A DNA stretch of 64,000 bases from Bolinopsis microptera (taxonomy: Eukaryota > Ctenophora > Tentaculata > Lobata > Bolinopsidae): positions 8,408,902 to 8,472,901 of the forward strand of contig NC_087076.1 in NCBI RefSeq assembly GCF_026151205.1, written 5' to 3'. The notes beneath the pieces were generated by a model that searched no databases, had not been told where the DNA came from, and was given only the letters and a program-made list of their open reading frames with translations. Of this stretch, positions 54,205 to 64,000 are shown in pieces. Numbering within the stretch: position 1 is the stretch's first letter; each line of letters opens with the position of its first letter. The translations under genes and the position numbers were made by a program.

Positions 54205-55387
54205 TAATCACAGTATCAAACTACCAAACTACACTGGAATTATCATTAACTATTACCAGAGGTTTTCCTTCCGAAGGTTGAGGTGGATCCTCATGATAGG
54301 AAATTGGTAGAAACTGGCTGAGGTATGCGTTCCTCGGGGTATTCTGGAAATCATTCTGTTTATTAAACAACTTATAATATTTTCGTGGGTTCCTGGTGCA
54401 AATAGTGGTAAAGTGAAACTTAATAACATAAAGATTAAAGGGTGCCATATGAAAGATATCTTACGATATTTTGATAATACCTTGTCCATGATGTAGACCA
54501 CAGTCTTTGGTTTGGTAGCTTCCATTGTCACATTCCCATCATTTCCACCGTTCGTGTATTCCATCAGTTGCTCAGCAGCCTCTGTGTAGGCTTCGGCAAT
54601 TCCTTTCTTCATGTTCATTTCTGTCATTACCCACACGCCACTAAATATCAAAGTTGTAAATTATCTATTTTTTCGGCTCTTTGCATTGTTAGTTTTAACT
54701 TTTAATACTCCTTCAATTCCTATCCCCACGTTTTGCAGTGGTTAACAAATCTTTTGAGCATGCAGTTCAACAATATACAAGAGAACTAAAAAACAGATAC
54801 GATGACTGATATTAGATATAGATCACCTACCTGGTGTATTTTCTGAGTTCAAACCCACACGTTCCCTCAACTTCCACCACCTCATACACCGGACACTCCG
54901 CAGTCTCACACAGCTCCTCTTTCGGTGTGGGATCAGGCAGGTCTGAAGGGAGGCAAGGATCCACATCGACTGGGATGTCAGGTTGTGATCCCTTGTTGTT
55001 GTTTTGTTTAGCTGGGCTTTTTCCACGGATTGGTTTAATGCTCCCACTTTTAGACTTTTTAGGGGCAACTCGTTCTGAAATGGAATGAGATTTCGCTAAT
55101 GACAATGATATGACATCAGGGTTACAGGACGTGGAGTCATTGATGAATGAAAATGCAGACTCATTGTAACCGTATTGATTCGCTGTTGATATCGACTATT
55201 TGACAAGGAAAAATGATTATAATCAACAACTTTAAAATATAAATATATGTTCTAAATTAAATGAAAAAGTTCTAATCTTATATCGCTCACCAAACTTTCC
55301 TGGATAGACCATCCCATTCCTCTCTGGATCAGCAGCAATCTGGATATCTTGCTCTGGATCCGACTGTCCTCCGAAGATGGATTCATG

Positions 55388-55655
55388 ATCAGGATCATCA
55401 TCACCACCTAGAATATGTCTAACATGATCAGGATCGTCATCTCATCCACCACCTAAAATAGGTCTGGAGTATTCTGGATCATCATCTCCACCTAGAATAG
55501 TCTGGAGTATTCCGGATCATCATCACCACCTAGAATAGGTCTGGAGTATTCCGATCATCATCACCACCTAGATAGGTCTGGAGTATTCCGGATCATCATC
55601 TCCGCCTAGAATAGGTCTAAAGTGGTCAGGATCATCATCTCCACCGAGGAGTGGT
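55388..55655 (-). repeat. 39-bp coding minisatellite encoding GGDDDPEYSRPIL-like units
   Basis: About seven units of 39 bp inside one exon of the SOUL gene, each encoding GG-DDD-P-(E/D)-Y/H-S/F-RPIL. Three units carry single-base losses and one carries a 6-bp insertion that introduces TGA. Confidence 0.85.
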
Positions 55656-55905
55656 TCTAGATCTGAAATTATTTATGGACTGTTTAGTGTTTTCTCTCTT
55701 GAGATTAGCTGTAGTTATGAATCTGCATCATCTATAGTTATGAATCTGCATTCTGAATCGTGGATCAAAAATATGTAACCGAGTAACTAACCACCAAGAA
55801 GTCTGTCGAAATCGTCTCCCAGCAGAATCCTCATTTTCTCCAAACCCCCACTATCCGCTAGTCTGTTTAGCTGTCTCGCATGATCTCGAAACGTCTCTTC
55901 TTCTT

Positions 55906-58335
55906 CTGGCAAAACGAGCAGGGACACTGATAGTGCCACCTCTCACTGGCCCGAAGACAGTCCTCGGTCAGTACTCTAGCATAAGTAGGCATCTACCTAT
56001 CAGATGCACTGCCGGCTCTGTAATAGTATTTTGTAACTGAGTTAAAAATATAAACCAACAATTAACTTGACTATTGGTATTAGTAAGGACCTTTATTAAA
56101 AGAACTACGAGGAGAAGATTTTAGGAGAAGTCCTTCATTAGCACTAAAAACTGAAAAAGCATGAAAAGGTCGATAATTTTTATTGCTTAATAGGCACGCA
56201 TGTTTGAATTTTGTGGTAAAACGGAAAATTATTCCTGACGTGAGTGCCACGACAGCAACAAATTAATTTTGATGAATATTTCCTGGTTATAATTTACGAT
56301 AATTTAAATTAGCTATTTAAAGCATTATTCATTGTTAATTTTGTAATATGCACTAGACTACATGAAATACGTAAAATTGGCAGGGTGGCCTATGACAGCC
56401 TATGTTTGTAAACATCATTCATCAACGTTGATAATAATATCCAAAATGAGTGATAAATCATATATCGCAAAAAATTGTCTAAACTATATTAATATATTAG
56501 GCTCGAGCTATCATGAGTGATTGATCGATAATAAGCTCAAATACGTTTTGTAACTAACTTTTGGTTAGATACAATCACAAACAAAGCTAAAGTTCGGCTC
56601 AGAACGCGTGTTGGGATAATCTGCCGTAACAAAGCAGCAAGCTACTAACACCAAACTCTTATCATTCCCCTTCAAAGGTGCAAGAAATTCTATACTTGTG
56701 AAGATAAAACTGAAATTCTATCTCCAAAGCAAAGAAGGCTGGGTACTTTGTTGCATTCCTTTCAGTTCTTTATCACTAGAAAGCAGGGCCACTTTCATCA
56801 CACTGATAACACTGTCATCACACTGATAACACGTGATAATGTGATCAGAAAGCTGAAAGACTGATAGTGTTAGCAACGATGTCATGTAACATGTTATTGC
56901 TTCAGTATCCAAAACATCAGTATCCGAATATTCACTTAGTGGAAGCTTGAAGTGGTTTCAAGTGTGAACATTTTCATGATAAGTGTCTGAGCTTTGTATC
57001 TCAATCAGAACGTGAGATACGCTTCACTATTTACACTAACATCAGCTGTTGTTGGTAATTTTCTCAAAAACCAAGCCTCATTTTTTATGTCTGAGGTCTG
57101 TATCTCAATCAGAAGCTAAAATAATCTATAGAAGGGCTCGCGAGATGGGCGCGGTCAAAAAGGGCGTGATTCCGAGAAATGTACCACTGGTGAAAAAGTG
57201 TACCCGAGTCATTTGTGTTATTTAGGGTCTAAAAGTCGAATTTCGTGCATCATGCATGTCTCGATGTGGGCAGGATTTTTGCCAGGACAGGATTAAATGT
57301 AGAAGTTAACGTGATCTATATTATAATTCAAAGAATTATTTCTGCTGTATGTACGACCACCCACGTGCAAATCAGACGAAAAATAGGAAGTTGCATAGCA
57401 ACCATGTGCATGGTAACGGTGTTGAACGCGCACAGTGGCAATGATTTTGTTTTAACGTCATTTTTATCAGTTTTGTGGTAATTACGTTGTGTTCAGTGCG
57501 AGCTACATTTTAATTCTTAATGGGCTGTATTATACTCGGTCGTGACGGATATATTTTTTGATGCTATAAAAACTGACTACCAAAGAATACTACTACTAGG
57601 GGGTGAGAAGAATACTAATAGTACTACTTTCCTCCCTGTGATCACAGGCTTTCTATAGTTAGTAATAAATGAAGCACGTCCATATTATTGACACCTACGG
57701 CTGCATATTTTCAAACTTGTTTAACCATTTTTTTCCCCGATAAAAACCAACAACCTTGAACTCTGTTAAATATGGCAAATTGTTCTATAATGCAGAAAAT
57801 TCAGAAATATAATGTCTTAAATTTAAATACGGGAAAGTTCAAGTTATGTATTTCATTAGTCGTAAAAGTCACAGTAACTTCTAGTTCTACTACTACTATG
57901 TTAAAAATACAAAATATTGTGTAATAACAGCCTCAAAAAAACACCTGTTCAAAGCATTGGGCTAACGCTGTGGTCTTATATAAATCGAAATTACTTTAAA
58001 CGGTTGATAATTTTTCTAGAAACCTGTTTTTTCTAGCTCAACTATCCATCAAATTATTTACCCTTGGTGTGCATTTCGATTAAATTATACTGTTTTGTGT
58101 TTGCTATAAAGTATAAGCGCGCTTTCCAGATCATCCAAGGGTGGGTTGTCGCCCATTGAAGAGAAGCACCAGAAACAAACGGACATTCACTCGCATTGGG
58201 TTTCTTGTATAACTATAAGATAAAATAGTTTTTCATAAAGGGGACAGGTGCGTAAAATACGATATAGTTAGTACAGCTCAGCTACTCATTTGCTCAACTT
58301 ATCTTTGAATATAGCCGCACTAACTGACCAACCTC
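55906..58335. other. Spacer without a recognised gene
   Basis: A 42-codon minus-strand frame from about 55995 (MPTYARVLTEDC..., with CPCSFC) overlaps the SOUL exon and could be a 5' exon in another frame; unsupported. The rest is AT-rich, with direct ACACTGATAAC repeats near 56798-56830. Confidence 0.4.
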
Positions 58336-58538
58336 ATGCCAGATGCCGCTTGTAGGTTTACAACCTACCGAGACGCGCGCCGAGTTGGACTCGTCGACGG
58401 TCAATATATGGAACAGATATTTTTACGAGTATCACCCGTTAAGATGCCTCTGGAGGCAATTCCAGGGGTGATCGAGCCACGCATGATCTGTGCATCTCTA
58501 TTCACACGGCGGAACGATGCGAGTACGGCTAGTCTGGG
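58336..58538 (+). CDS. Possible first coding exon of an unrecognised protein
   Basis: From ATG 58336 the frame is open, with clearly higher GC than its surroundings, and runs into a good donor (CTGGG|GTGAGA) at 58538, phase 2. The product contains RFTTYRDARRVGLVDGQYM, vaguely like the N-terminus of fumarylacetoacetase-fold enzymes, but that is weak. No downstream exon could be assigned. Confidence 0.35.
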
Positions 58539-58784
58539 GTGAGACAACTCACACAATACTAATAGTTTCGTGCTTATATTATAATATCAAAATGAAAAAT
58601 AGGATGGCTCTTGAGTAATTTGTGGAGACGATTAAGTTTGTTAGTGAATGTATTGTGAAAGGGGTATATATTGGGGTGGGCAGGTGTTTTATAGGGTGTG
58701 ACGCGGGGGGGTGGGGGTAGTAAAATTGGGGTATATTGGTTAGGGGAGATTAGGTATATTGTGTTGGGTTTGATCACCATTGTA

Positions 58785-61700
58785 CGCAACAGTAGGAGAC
58801 GTGTCACCCCAATTGTTTGTATTCTTCGACAGATCACCATTTACCACTTGTACCACCTTTGTACCACCTTTCGATGTGCCAAATATCTTTAGTTGTGAAA
58901 CGTCGTAGAAGGCTGGAAATTAACCGAGAAGGTTATCAGTGTTATCTTATATGAGTAATACCTTTGTCGAAAAATTTGTACATTGGACAATCAAGCTAAT
59001 GGGATTAATTACTAAGGAGTTAATTACCAAAAAAGTGAAAATTTTTTATTGGGCTCAAAAATGAATTAAAATCGTTTGAAACACGAGAAATGTAGTTTTA
59101 GAAAACCTTCAAAACTTTTTCACTAACAAATTTTTTTTGAGACTTGGAAAAATTCGAAAGTTGAAAAAAAAAATGTCCGCCAAAAGTGATCGAATTGCAT
59201 AAAACGTGGATAAAAATGCTTTGCAGATAAACTCGAACCATTTTTAGATTGGGAATACTAAAAACAAAGGACCGTTTAAGATCGAACGATTTTAACCTGC
59301 TGTATACTATCATTTTATGGATTTCAATGATTCAAAACCTCTCTTAACCGTCAATCTTGCCATTACACCGGGATCTGAAATGACCGGACTCATCTTTGCC
59401 TCTAGAATAATTAAACCCATTGTGCAAGAAATGATGCGATTTCTCACAGGGGCCTCTTTTAACTGTGGGCCCTTTTGTCACTTCGCAAGAGGCCTGGAAT
59501 AATTATAGGGGGTATAGGAAGTGTAAATATAGCCTCCATCATCCACTGTGGCTTTTTGTGTTGTGAATGCACATGCCGCTCGTTGCATGGCTAAGATACC
59601 TCGAATAACCCCATATGTCATTGACAGGTCCGGGAATAGAGCTGGAGATAGCATTGAGAGATGCTAGAAATAACTAGACTTAGAATAAAGTCTAGCTATC
59701 CGTTATGATGAAAGGCTGTTAAAGCTTAGGTTAAGCTTAGGGTAGGCGACCAATTGACCCCCCGACAATTGACCCCCGACAATTGACCCCGAACAATTGA
59801 CCCCCGGAAATATAATTTAATACAATTAATCCTGACCCTGCCCCTGACCCGACCCTGACCCTGACCCTGACCCCTGACCCTGACCCTGACCCTGACCCTG
59901 ACCCTGACCTGACCCTGACCCGGACCCTGACCCTGACCCTGACCCTGACCCTGACCCTGACCTGACCCTGACACTGACCCTGACCCTGACCCTGACCCTG
60001 ACACCAGGACCCTGACCGGACCCTGACCCTTGAACCCTGACCCTGACCCTGACCCCCGGACCCTGACCCTGACCCTGACCTGAACCCTGACCCTGACACC
60101 TGACCCTGAACCCTGGAGACCTACCCTGACCGGACCCTGACCCTGACCCTGACCCTGACCCTGACCCGCTCAATTGACTCAGTGTAATTACATGGGGGGT
60201 CAATTGTCGTACTAAGCCCTAGATTTTGCGACATTGACCCAGTGTAAATTACATAGGGGGTCAATTGTCGGGGATCAATTGGTTTAGGGGTCCAATTGTC
60301 GCGGTACAAAGCTCAGGACGGTGATCTTGATAGGTCGGACCGCTGTACCTGATTGGTTCCAGCCACCGGGACGCTTGGAATTAATCATCACCCCCCTCTC
60401 CAAAATTCGGTTACCAAGCAGGAAACTCTTCTTCCTCTCTCTTTCAACCAAACACAATCAGGTTCCTGCTCCTTCCTCTCCTCCTCTCAGCTCAGAAATC
60501 TTATCTCCTTCTTCGGCCGTTTTAACTGTTGCAGACCTGTATCACTGTGCACTGGTCCTTTTTGCAGTACTCCTCACTGTTACACGTAGCTCTGTGTCCC
60601 TGACTTCCACCCTGGTTTGCACTTGCCCCTAAACTGCAATCTAAGTAACTTTAGTTCCGGCAACTCTTTGGCATTAAAATAACCCAACTCCAATGAAACC
60701 CCGTGTAGCGACGTTCTGCTACCTCCAGCTACAACACCCAGCTACCAACCAGTTTATTCAAGTCTAGCTATTCTAGCAACCTCTCGAAATGCCTATCACC
60801 GCTCTATCCCGACCCTGCAATGACATATGGGGGTTATTCGAGGTATCATTGCATTAGCAAACGCAGCGCAAGTGCATTCACAACACAAAGAACCACATGG
60901 ATTATGGAAAGGTATATTGTACACTTCCTATACCCCCCTTTAATTATACAGCCTCTTGCAGAGTGACAAAAGTACAACAGTTAAAAAGAAGCCCCTGTGA
61001 GAAACGCAGTTCCTTGCCCAACTGGTCAATTATTATAGAGGCAAAGAAGAGGTCCGTACTTCAGATAACCCGGTGTAGATTGGCAAGATGGACGGTACAG
61101 AGAGGTTTTGATCATTGATATCAATAAAATGATAGTATACAGCATGTAAAATCGGTTCGATCTTTAAACGTCCTTTTGTGCTGTTTCTTTAAGTGGAATT
61201 GATAAAGCTGAATTGTATTAGTTATGAAACGCTAATATTTTGGTTAACGTTTTCAACGTCTGCCTTCCGCTTAAGCTATTCCTAATTACTAAAATATGCC
61301 GAGATTACTGAACTCCAACTTCACATATTGAGGATTTTAGTATTACCCCAATCTAAAAGGTTCGAAGTTTGTTCCTGCACAGCATTTTTATCCACGTTTT
61401 CATGCAATTCGATCACTTGGGCGGAAAAATTTTTTTTCAAATTTCGAAATTTTTTCCAAGTCTCGAAAAAATTTGTAAGTGAAAAAAGTTTTGAAGTTTT
61501 TCTAAAAACTACATTTCTTCTTTCTCCGGTTTTCAAACGATTTTAAAAATATCATTTTTAGCCAATAAAAATTTTTCAACTTTTTTTTTTGGTAAGTTAC
61601 TAATGATAATTTCCAATTAGCTTATTGTCCAATGTAAAGAATTTTTTCTTATAAAAGTTTTACTCTTGAGTAAGATAAACATTCTAGGTTAAGTTCCAGC

Positions 61701-61840
61701 CTTCTACGACGTTCACAACTAAAGAGATTCGGCAAACCAGAAAGGTGGGACAATGGGTAAAAAGTGTAAAAAAGGTGGTGTTTCTGTCCCGAGATACAAA
61801 ATTGGGTGACAAGTCTAATTATGTTCGTAGGGGTTTTAAA
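58785..61840. repeat. Large imperfect inverted repeat (arms about 0.9-1.1 kb)
   Basis: The segment 58785-59700 is matched, reversed and complemented, by about 60760-61840. Shared blocks include CGTCGTAGAAGGCTGGAA, GATCGAATTGCAT near AACGTGGATAAAAATGCT, GCTGTATACTATCATTTTAT, TTTCTCACAGGGGC, and CCTCGAATAACCCC next to ATATGTCATTG. Differences are mostly one-base indels. The spacer holds the TCAGGG minisatellite and unmatched sequence (60310-60760). Real foldback element or sequencing/assembly palindrome; undecided. Confidence 0.8.
59745..60305. repeat. CCCTGA (TCAGGG) minisatellite bordered by CAATTGACCCC repeats
   Basis: From about 59830 to 60165, mostly (CCCTGA)n with interruptions. The left border has four GACAATTGACCCC-like units (59750-59805) and the right border has inverted GGGGTCAATTGTC units (60195-60305). 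Frames through it (SGSGSG, QGQGQ) are repeat artefacts. Confidence 0.9.
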
Positions 61841-62049
61841 AACACCATATTCCGTTGCTAAATCCTGTGAACTTTTAACTCCAACGGAAGCCACTTTCCC
61901 CTTACTAGATGATGCAATTAGAGTTTCCGGGTAGGTCACTTTTAGAATTATTGTACAGATACAAATTTGGTGACTCTGATTTCGATCTTGATTTAGATAG
62001 TTAGATTTTCTATTTTGAATTGTTTTACTATTTTGAATTGTTTTCTCAG

Positions 62050-62430
62050 GGCCTCAATTGATCCTGAAACTACATCGAAAGTTCTGGAAGCTTATCTGGG
62101 CACCGGTGATCCTAATTGCTTTCTTCCCCTCTCCAAAACGGACAGAAGAACGACGGAACACTTCTTCAGGGTGTCAGTGTTCATGGCAACACTTTTTGAT
62201 ATGTTATCAGATCAGGGACTTCCAGACAACCAAGATACAGAAATGATATGTTGAATGCGAAATATGAGTGCAACCCCAACAATTGCTATCAGCCATGGAT
62301 ACAAAAACTGAAAGATGTTTGGAAAGCAAGGCAGGATGTCACTGTCAGATTTATGAACACTTTTGTGGAACAAAAGAGAAGAATCTCGAATAATTTAGTT
62401 GCACTTGCAGCGTGCCACATGGCTATCTAA
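62050..62430 (+). pseudogene. Coding-like fragment, unrecognised, frame-broken
   Basis: After an acceptor (TTTTCTCAG, ending 62049) one frame reads RASIDPETTSKVLEAYLG...MLSDQGLPDNQDTEM to 62254. It is then continued in a different frame by LNAKYECNPNNCYQPWIQ...VRFMNTFVEQKRR (62248-62430). The composition is protein-like and a single indel near 62245 would fuse the parts. Family not recognised. Confidence 0.4.
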
Positions 62431-63058
62431 ACTACAAAACCCAACCCATTGCTGAGCAAGGCCTTTATCTCTCCGACGCGCGGGAATTCACAATAAATTG
62501 AGGTCTGATCGTCTCTCGTACAGCGTTCGATGTCCTGTGTGAAGGTTAAATGGAGATATCCTCTGGATCAGGCGTGAGTTCGAGTGTTATCAGGATTATT
62601 TCTGTAGTAGTGGAACAGCAATACTAAGGTAATGGGACTACTGCGGGACCCTCTAGCGGCCAAACCGTGTTAACAAAGCCGCAAGTCAAGTTCGGTGAAC
62701 GGTAGTTAAAAGGCGCTAAGGGACAAAGTCAAATTGGGTAGGGTGTTGCAGTTAGATAGCCATGTGGCACGCTGCAACTAAATCTTCGAGATTCTTCTCG
62801 AATAATGTTCAAGCTTGATGTTCAACTTATTAACGGAGAAAAAGACGATTTATAAAGGAGCAACCTAACATTCTACTACTCCCATTTCTTAAGACGTCCA
62901 CTACATGATGTTGCTCCTACCAAATTGACTTAATGTCCTCTTAAGCGCTTTTAACTACCGTTCACAACCGAAACTTGGACTGCGGCTTTTGTTAACAAGG
63001 TTTGCCGGTAGAGGGTCCGCAGTAGTCCCCATTACCTAGTATTGCTGATCCACTACTT
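62376..63058. repeat. Interleaved inverted repeats
   Basis: Segment A (62376-62433, with GCAGCGTGCCACATGGCTAT) returns inverted at 62752-62804. Segment C (62605-62745, with GAACGGTAGTTAAAAGGCGC) returns inverted at about 62921-63058. The order is A, C, A-inverted, C-inverted. Copies differ mainly by single-base indels. Confidence 0.8.
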
Positions 63059-63317
63059 AGATCATTACTATAAAAAATACGCAGCCATCTTTTCTAGGAT
63101 GAGTTATTACACAGATTTACTTTACACACTTTCATCGCTAAGATATAGTAGTCCTTCTGCAAAAATCCCCAAAAGAGGGGGTCTTCAATTCTACGTCGAT
63201 TTAGATGAATTATAATTTATAAATAAGTGGTAGTATACGTCACTCCCGACGAAAATTCCTCCAGAAACAATTTAATTTATTATTCAGGGATTCCAGTTTG
63301 TATGATCAGTATAAACT

Positions 63318-63863
63318 ATGAGTATAAGAACGAATATTTGGCAATTCCCAAAGGTTCTGTTGAGCAAAAGAGTCTTGTGGATACTGTGCTTGTTTGGAAT
63401 ATCAATGTACCTGATAACACTAGTGGTCATTGAAAGCCAAGCAAATATTTCATTTCACGAAGCAGAGGAATCGTGGTCTGAGAAAATCAAAAGGATAACC
63501 AGAACTGAACACTTGAAATTCGGAGAATGGGTTGCTGTCCAAACCCGGAAAGAAAATAAGCTAAGCTACAGGATTCAGTTTTCTAGATGGGGTAACTGCA
63601 TAGGCTCTTCAAGTTCTAACTCTTCTTATCTCGAAGTTATATATATATATTATATTATGTCAAGAAAATATCTGAGAGGTCTAAAGGAGAGATTTCATGG
63701 TACAAGGTTGAAGATAAAACTTGCGACTCGCACACACGCATTTTCTGGAAACCCTAAGCTTCATAAGACCCCTTACAAGGCGAGTTCATTGCAGGTGCCC
63801 GTTTTTTTTTTTTGCGTTACGAAAACAACTAACGTCCAAGTTAACTGTTGTCGAAACTTTTGA
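63318..63863 (+). CDS. Possible type II membrane protein N-terminus, unrecognised
   Basis: 181 codons from ATG. A short basic head precedes a hydrophobic segment at about residues 20-38 (VLWILCLFGISMYLITLVV), then a polar stalk, the topology of Golgi glycosyltransferases and other signal-anchor proteins. No catalytic motif is visible. At a T12 run (63792-63803) the other frame becomes protein-like (TVVETFEEILQEIL, EQDSSSEFLALS) and stays open to the window end, so the gene may continue there through a frameshift or a splice. Confidence 0.3.
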   Translation: MSIRTNIWQFPKVLLSKRVLWILCLFGISMYLITLVVIESQANISFHEAEESWSEKIKRITRTEHLKFGEWVAVQTRKENKLSYRIQFSRWGNCIGSSSSNSSYLEVIYIYYIMSRKYLRGLKERFHGTRLKIKLATRTHAFSGNPKLHKTPYKASSLQVPVFFFCVTKTTNVQVNCCRNF

Positions 63864-64000
63864 GGAAATACTTCAAGAAATACTGCGAGGCAATCTACAA
63901 CAACAGCGGTATAAACATGTTTTGGAGCAAGATTCCTCAAGTGAATTCCTTGCACTATCAAAAATAGGCGATGTTTATAATATACAAGTATATTATTTTA

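Larger units (their letters stand above)
53490..55905 (-). pseudogene. SOUL/HEBP2-type heme-binding protein gene with frame breaks
   Basis: Exons in order: 55905-55792, 55662-55291, 55074-54831, 54640-54481, 54355-54257, 53694-53490, GT-AG bounded with consistent phases. The SOUL core is recognisable: CPVYEVVEVEGTCGFELRKYT, GVWVMTE, AFxx-like AEQLMEYTNGGND, LPISYHEDPPQPSEG, CRFYMRAYSFPLD and a C-terminal EFAMLAAAVKKSG. SOUL proteins bind heme or related tetrapyrroles and are often secreted or cytosolic. N-terminal to the core is an acidic tandem repeat. Breaks: three single-base losses and an in-frame TGA in the repeat exon, and one extra base near 53600 in the last exon. Either a recently dead gene or sequence errors. 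The first exon was not found, and no donor or poly(A) evidence decides between these. Confidence 0.75.

Noticed and set aside
59726-60203. Overlapping minus-strand frames rich in SGSG, QGQG and VRVR
   Set aside because: Repeat artefacts of the CCCTGA minisatellite read in three frames.

Overview
This window looks like animal nuclear DNA from an AT-rich, intron-rich invertebrate. The exon-intron genes have GT-AG splice sites and AATAAA signals. There is a mitochondrial ribosomal protein gene, a myo-inositol/sugar transporter, a PX-SH3-RhoGAP gene and divergent class A GPCRs, with non-LTR retrotransposons and many short inverted-repeat transposons between and inside them. The GPCR style and repeat content suggest a cnidarian or another early-branching metazoan, but the sequence alone does not settle the taxon. 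I saw no bacterial-type operon and no CRISPR array.

Layout. (1) 200-722, plus: last exon of MRPL49, tail-to-tail with (2) a 13-exon SLC2A13/HMIT-like transporter on the minus strand (9597 down to 1082). A CR1/L2-like LINE with a damaged reverse transcriptase sits in one of its introns. (3) Head-to-head with the transporter, about 670 bp away, a roughly 41.5-kb ARHGAP32/33-type gene runs on plus from 10269 to 51785. I traced 18 common coding exons whose phases all agree, then two alternative C-terminal ends (stops at 47586 and 51785), plus a possible early terminal exon at 35433-35569 that would give a PX-SH3 protein without the GAP domain. Two GPCR genes on the opposite strand lie inside its introns (36960-35836 and 49595-48448). 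Its introns also hold a second LINE, an RT fragment and at least six short DNA transposons recognised by terminal inverted repeats plus target duplications. (4) 55905-53490, minus: a SOUL/HEBP-type heme-binding gene with an acidic 13-residue repeat array and several frame breaks. (5) 58-64 kb: a first-exon candidate, a large imperfect inverted repeat around a TCAGGG-type minisatellite, interleaved inverted repeats, and fragments of unrecognised coding sequence.

Relations. SLC2A13 and ARHGAP probably share a divergent promoter region. The ARHGAP gene is the scaffold of the window: its introns are where the nested receptors and most mobile DNA sit. From about 53.5 kb rightwards, coding-looking stretches are often broken by single-base indels, while the genes to the left are clean. 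This points either to local decay or to poorer base accuracy near this end.
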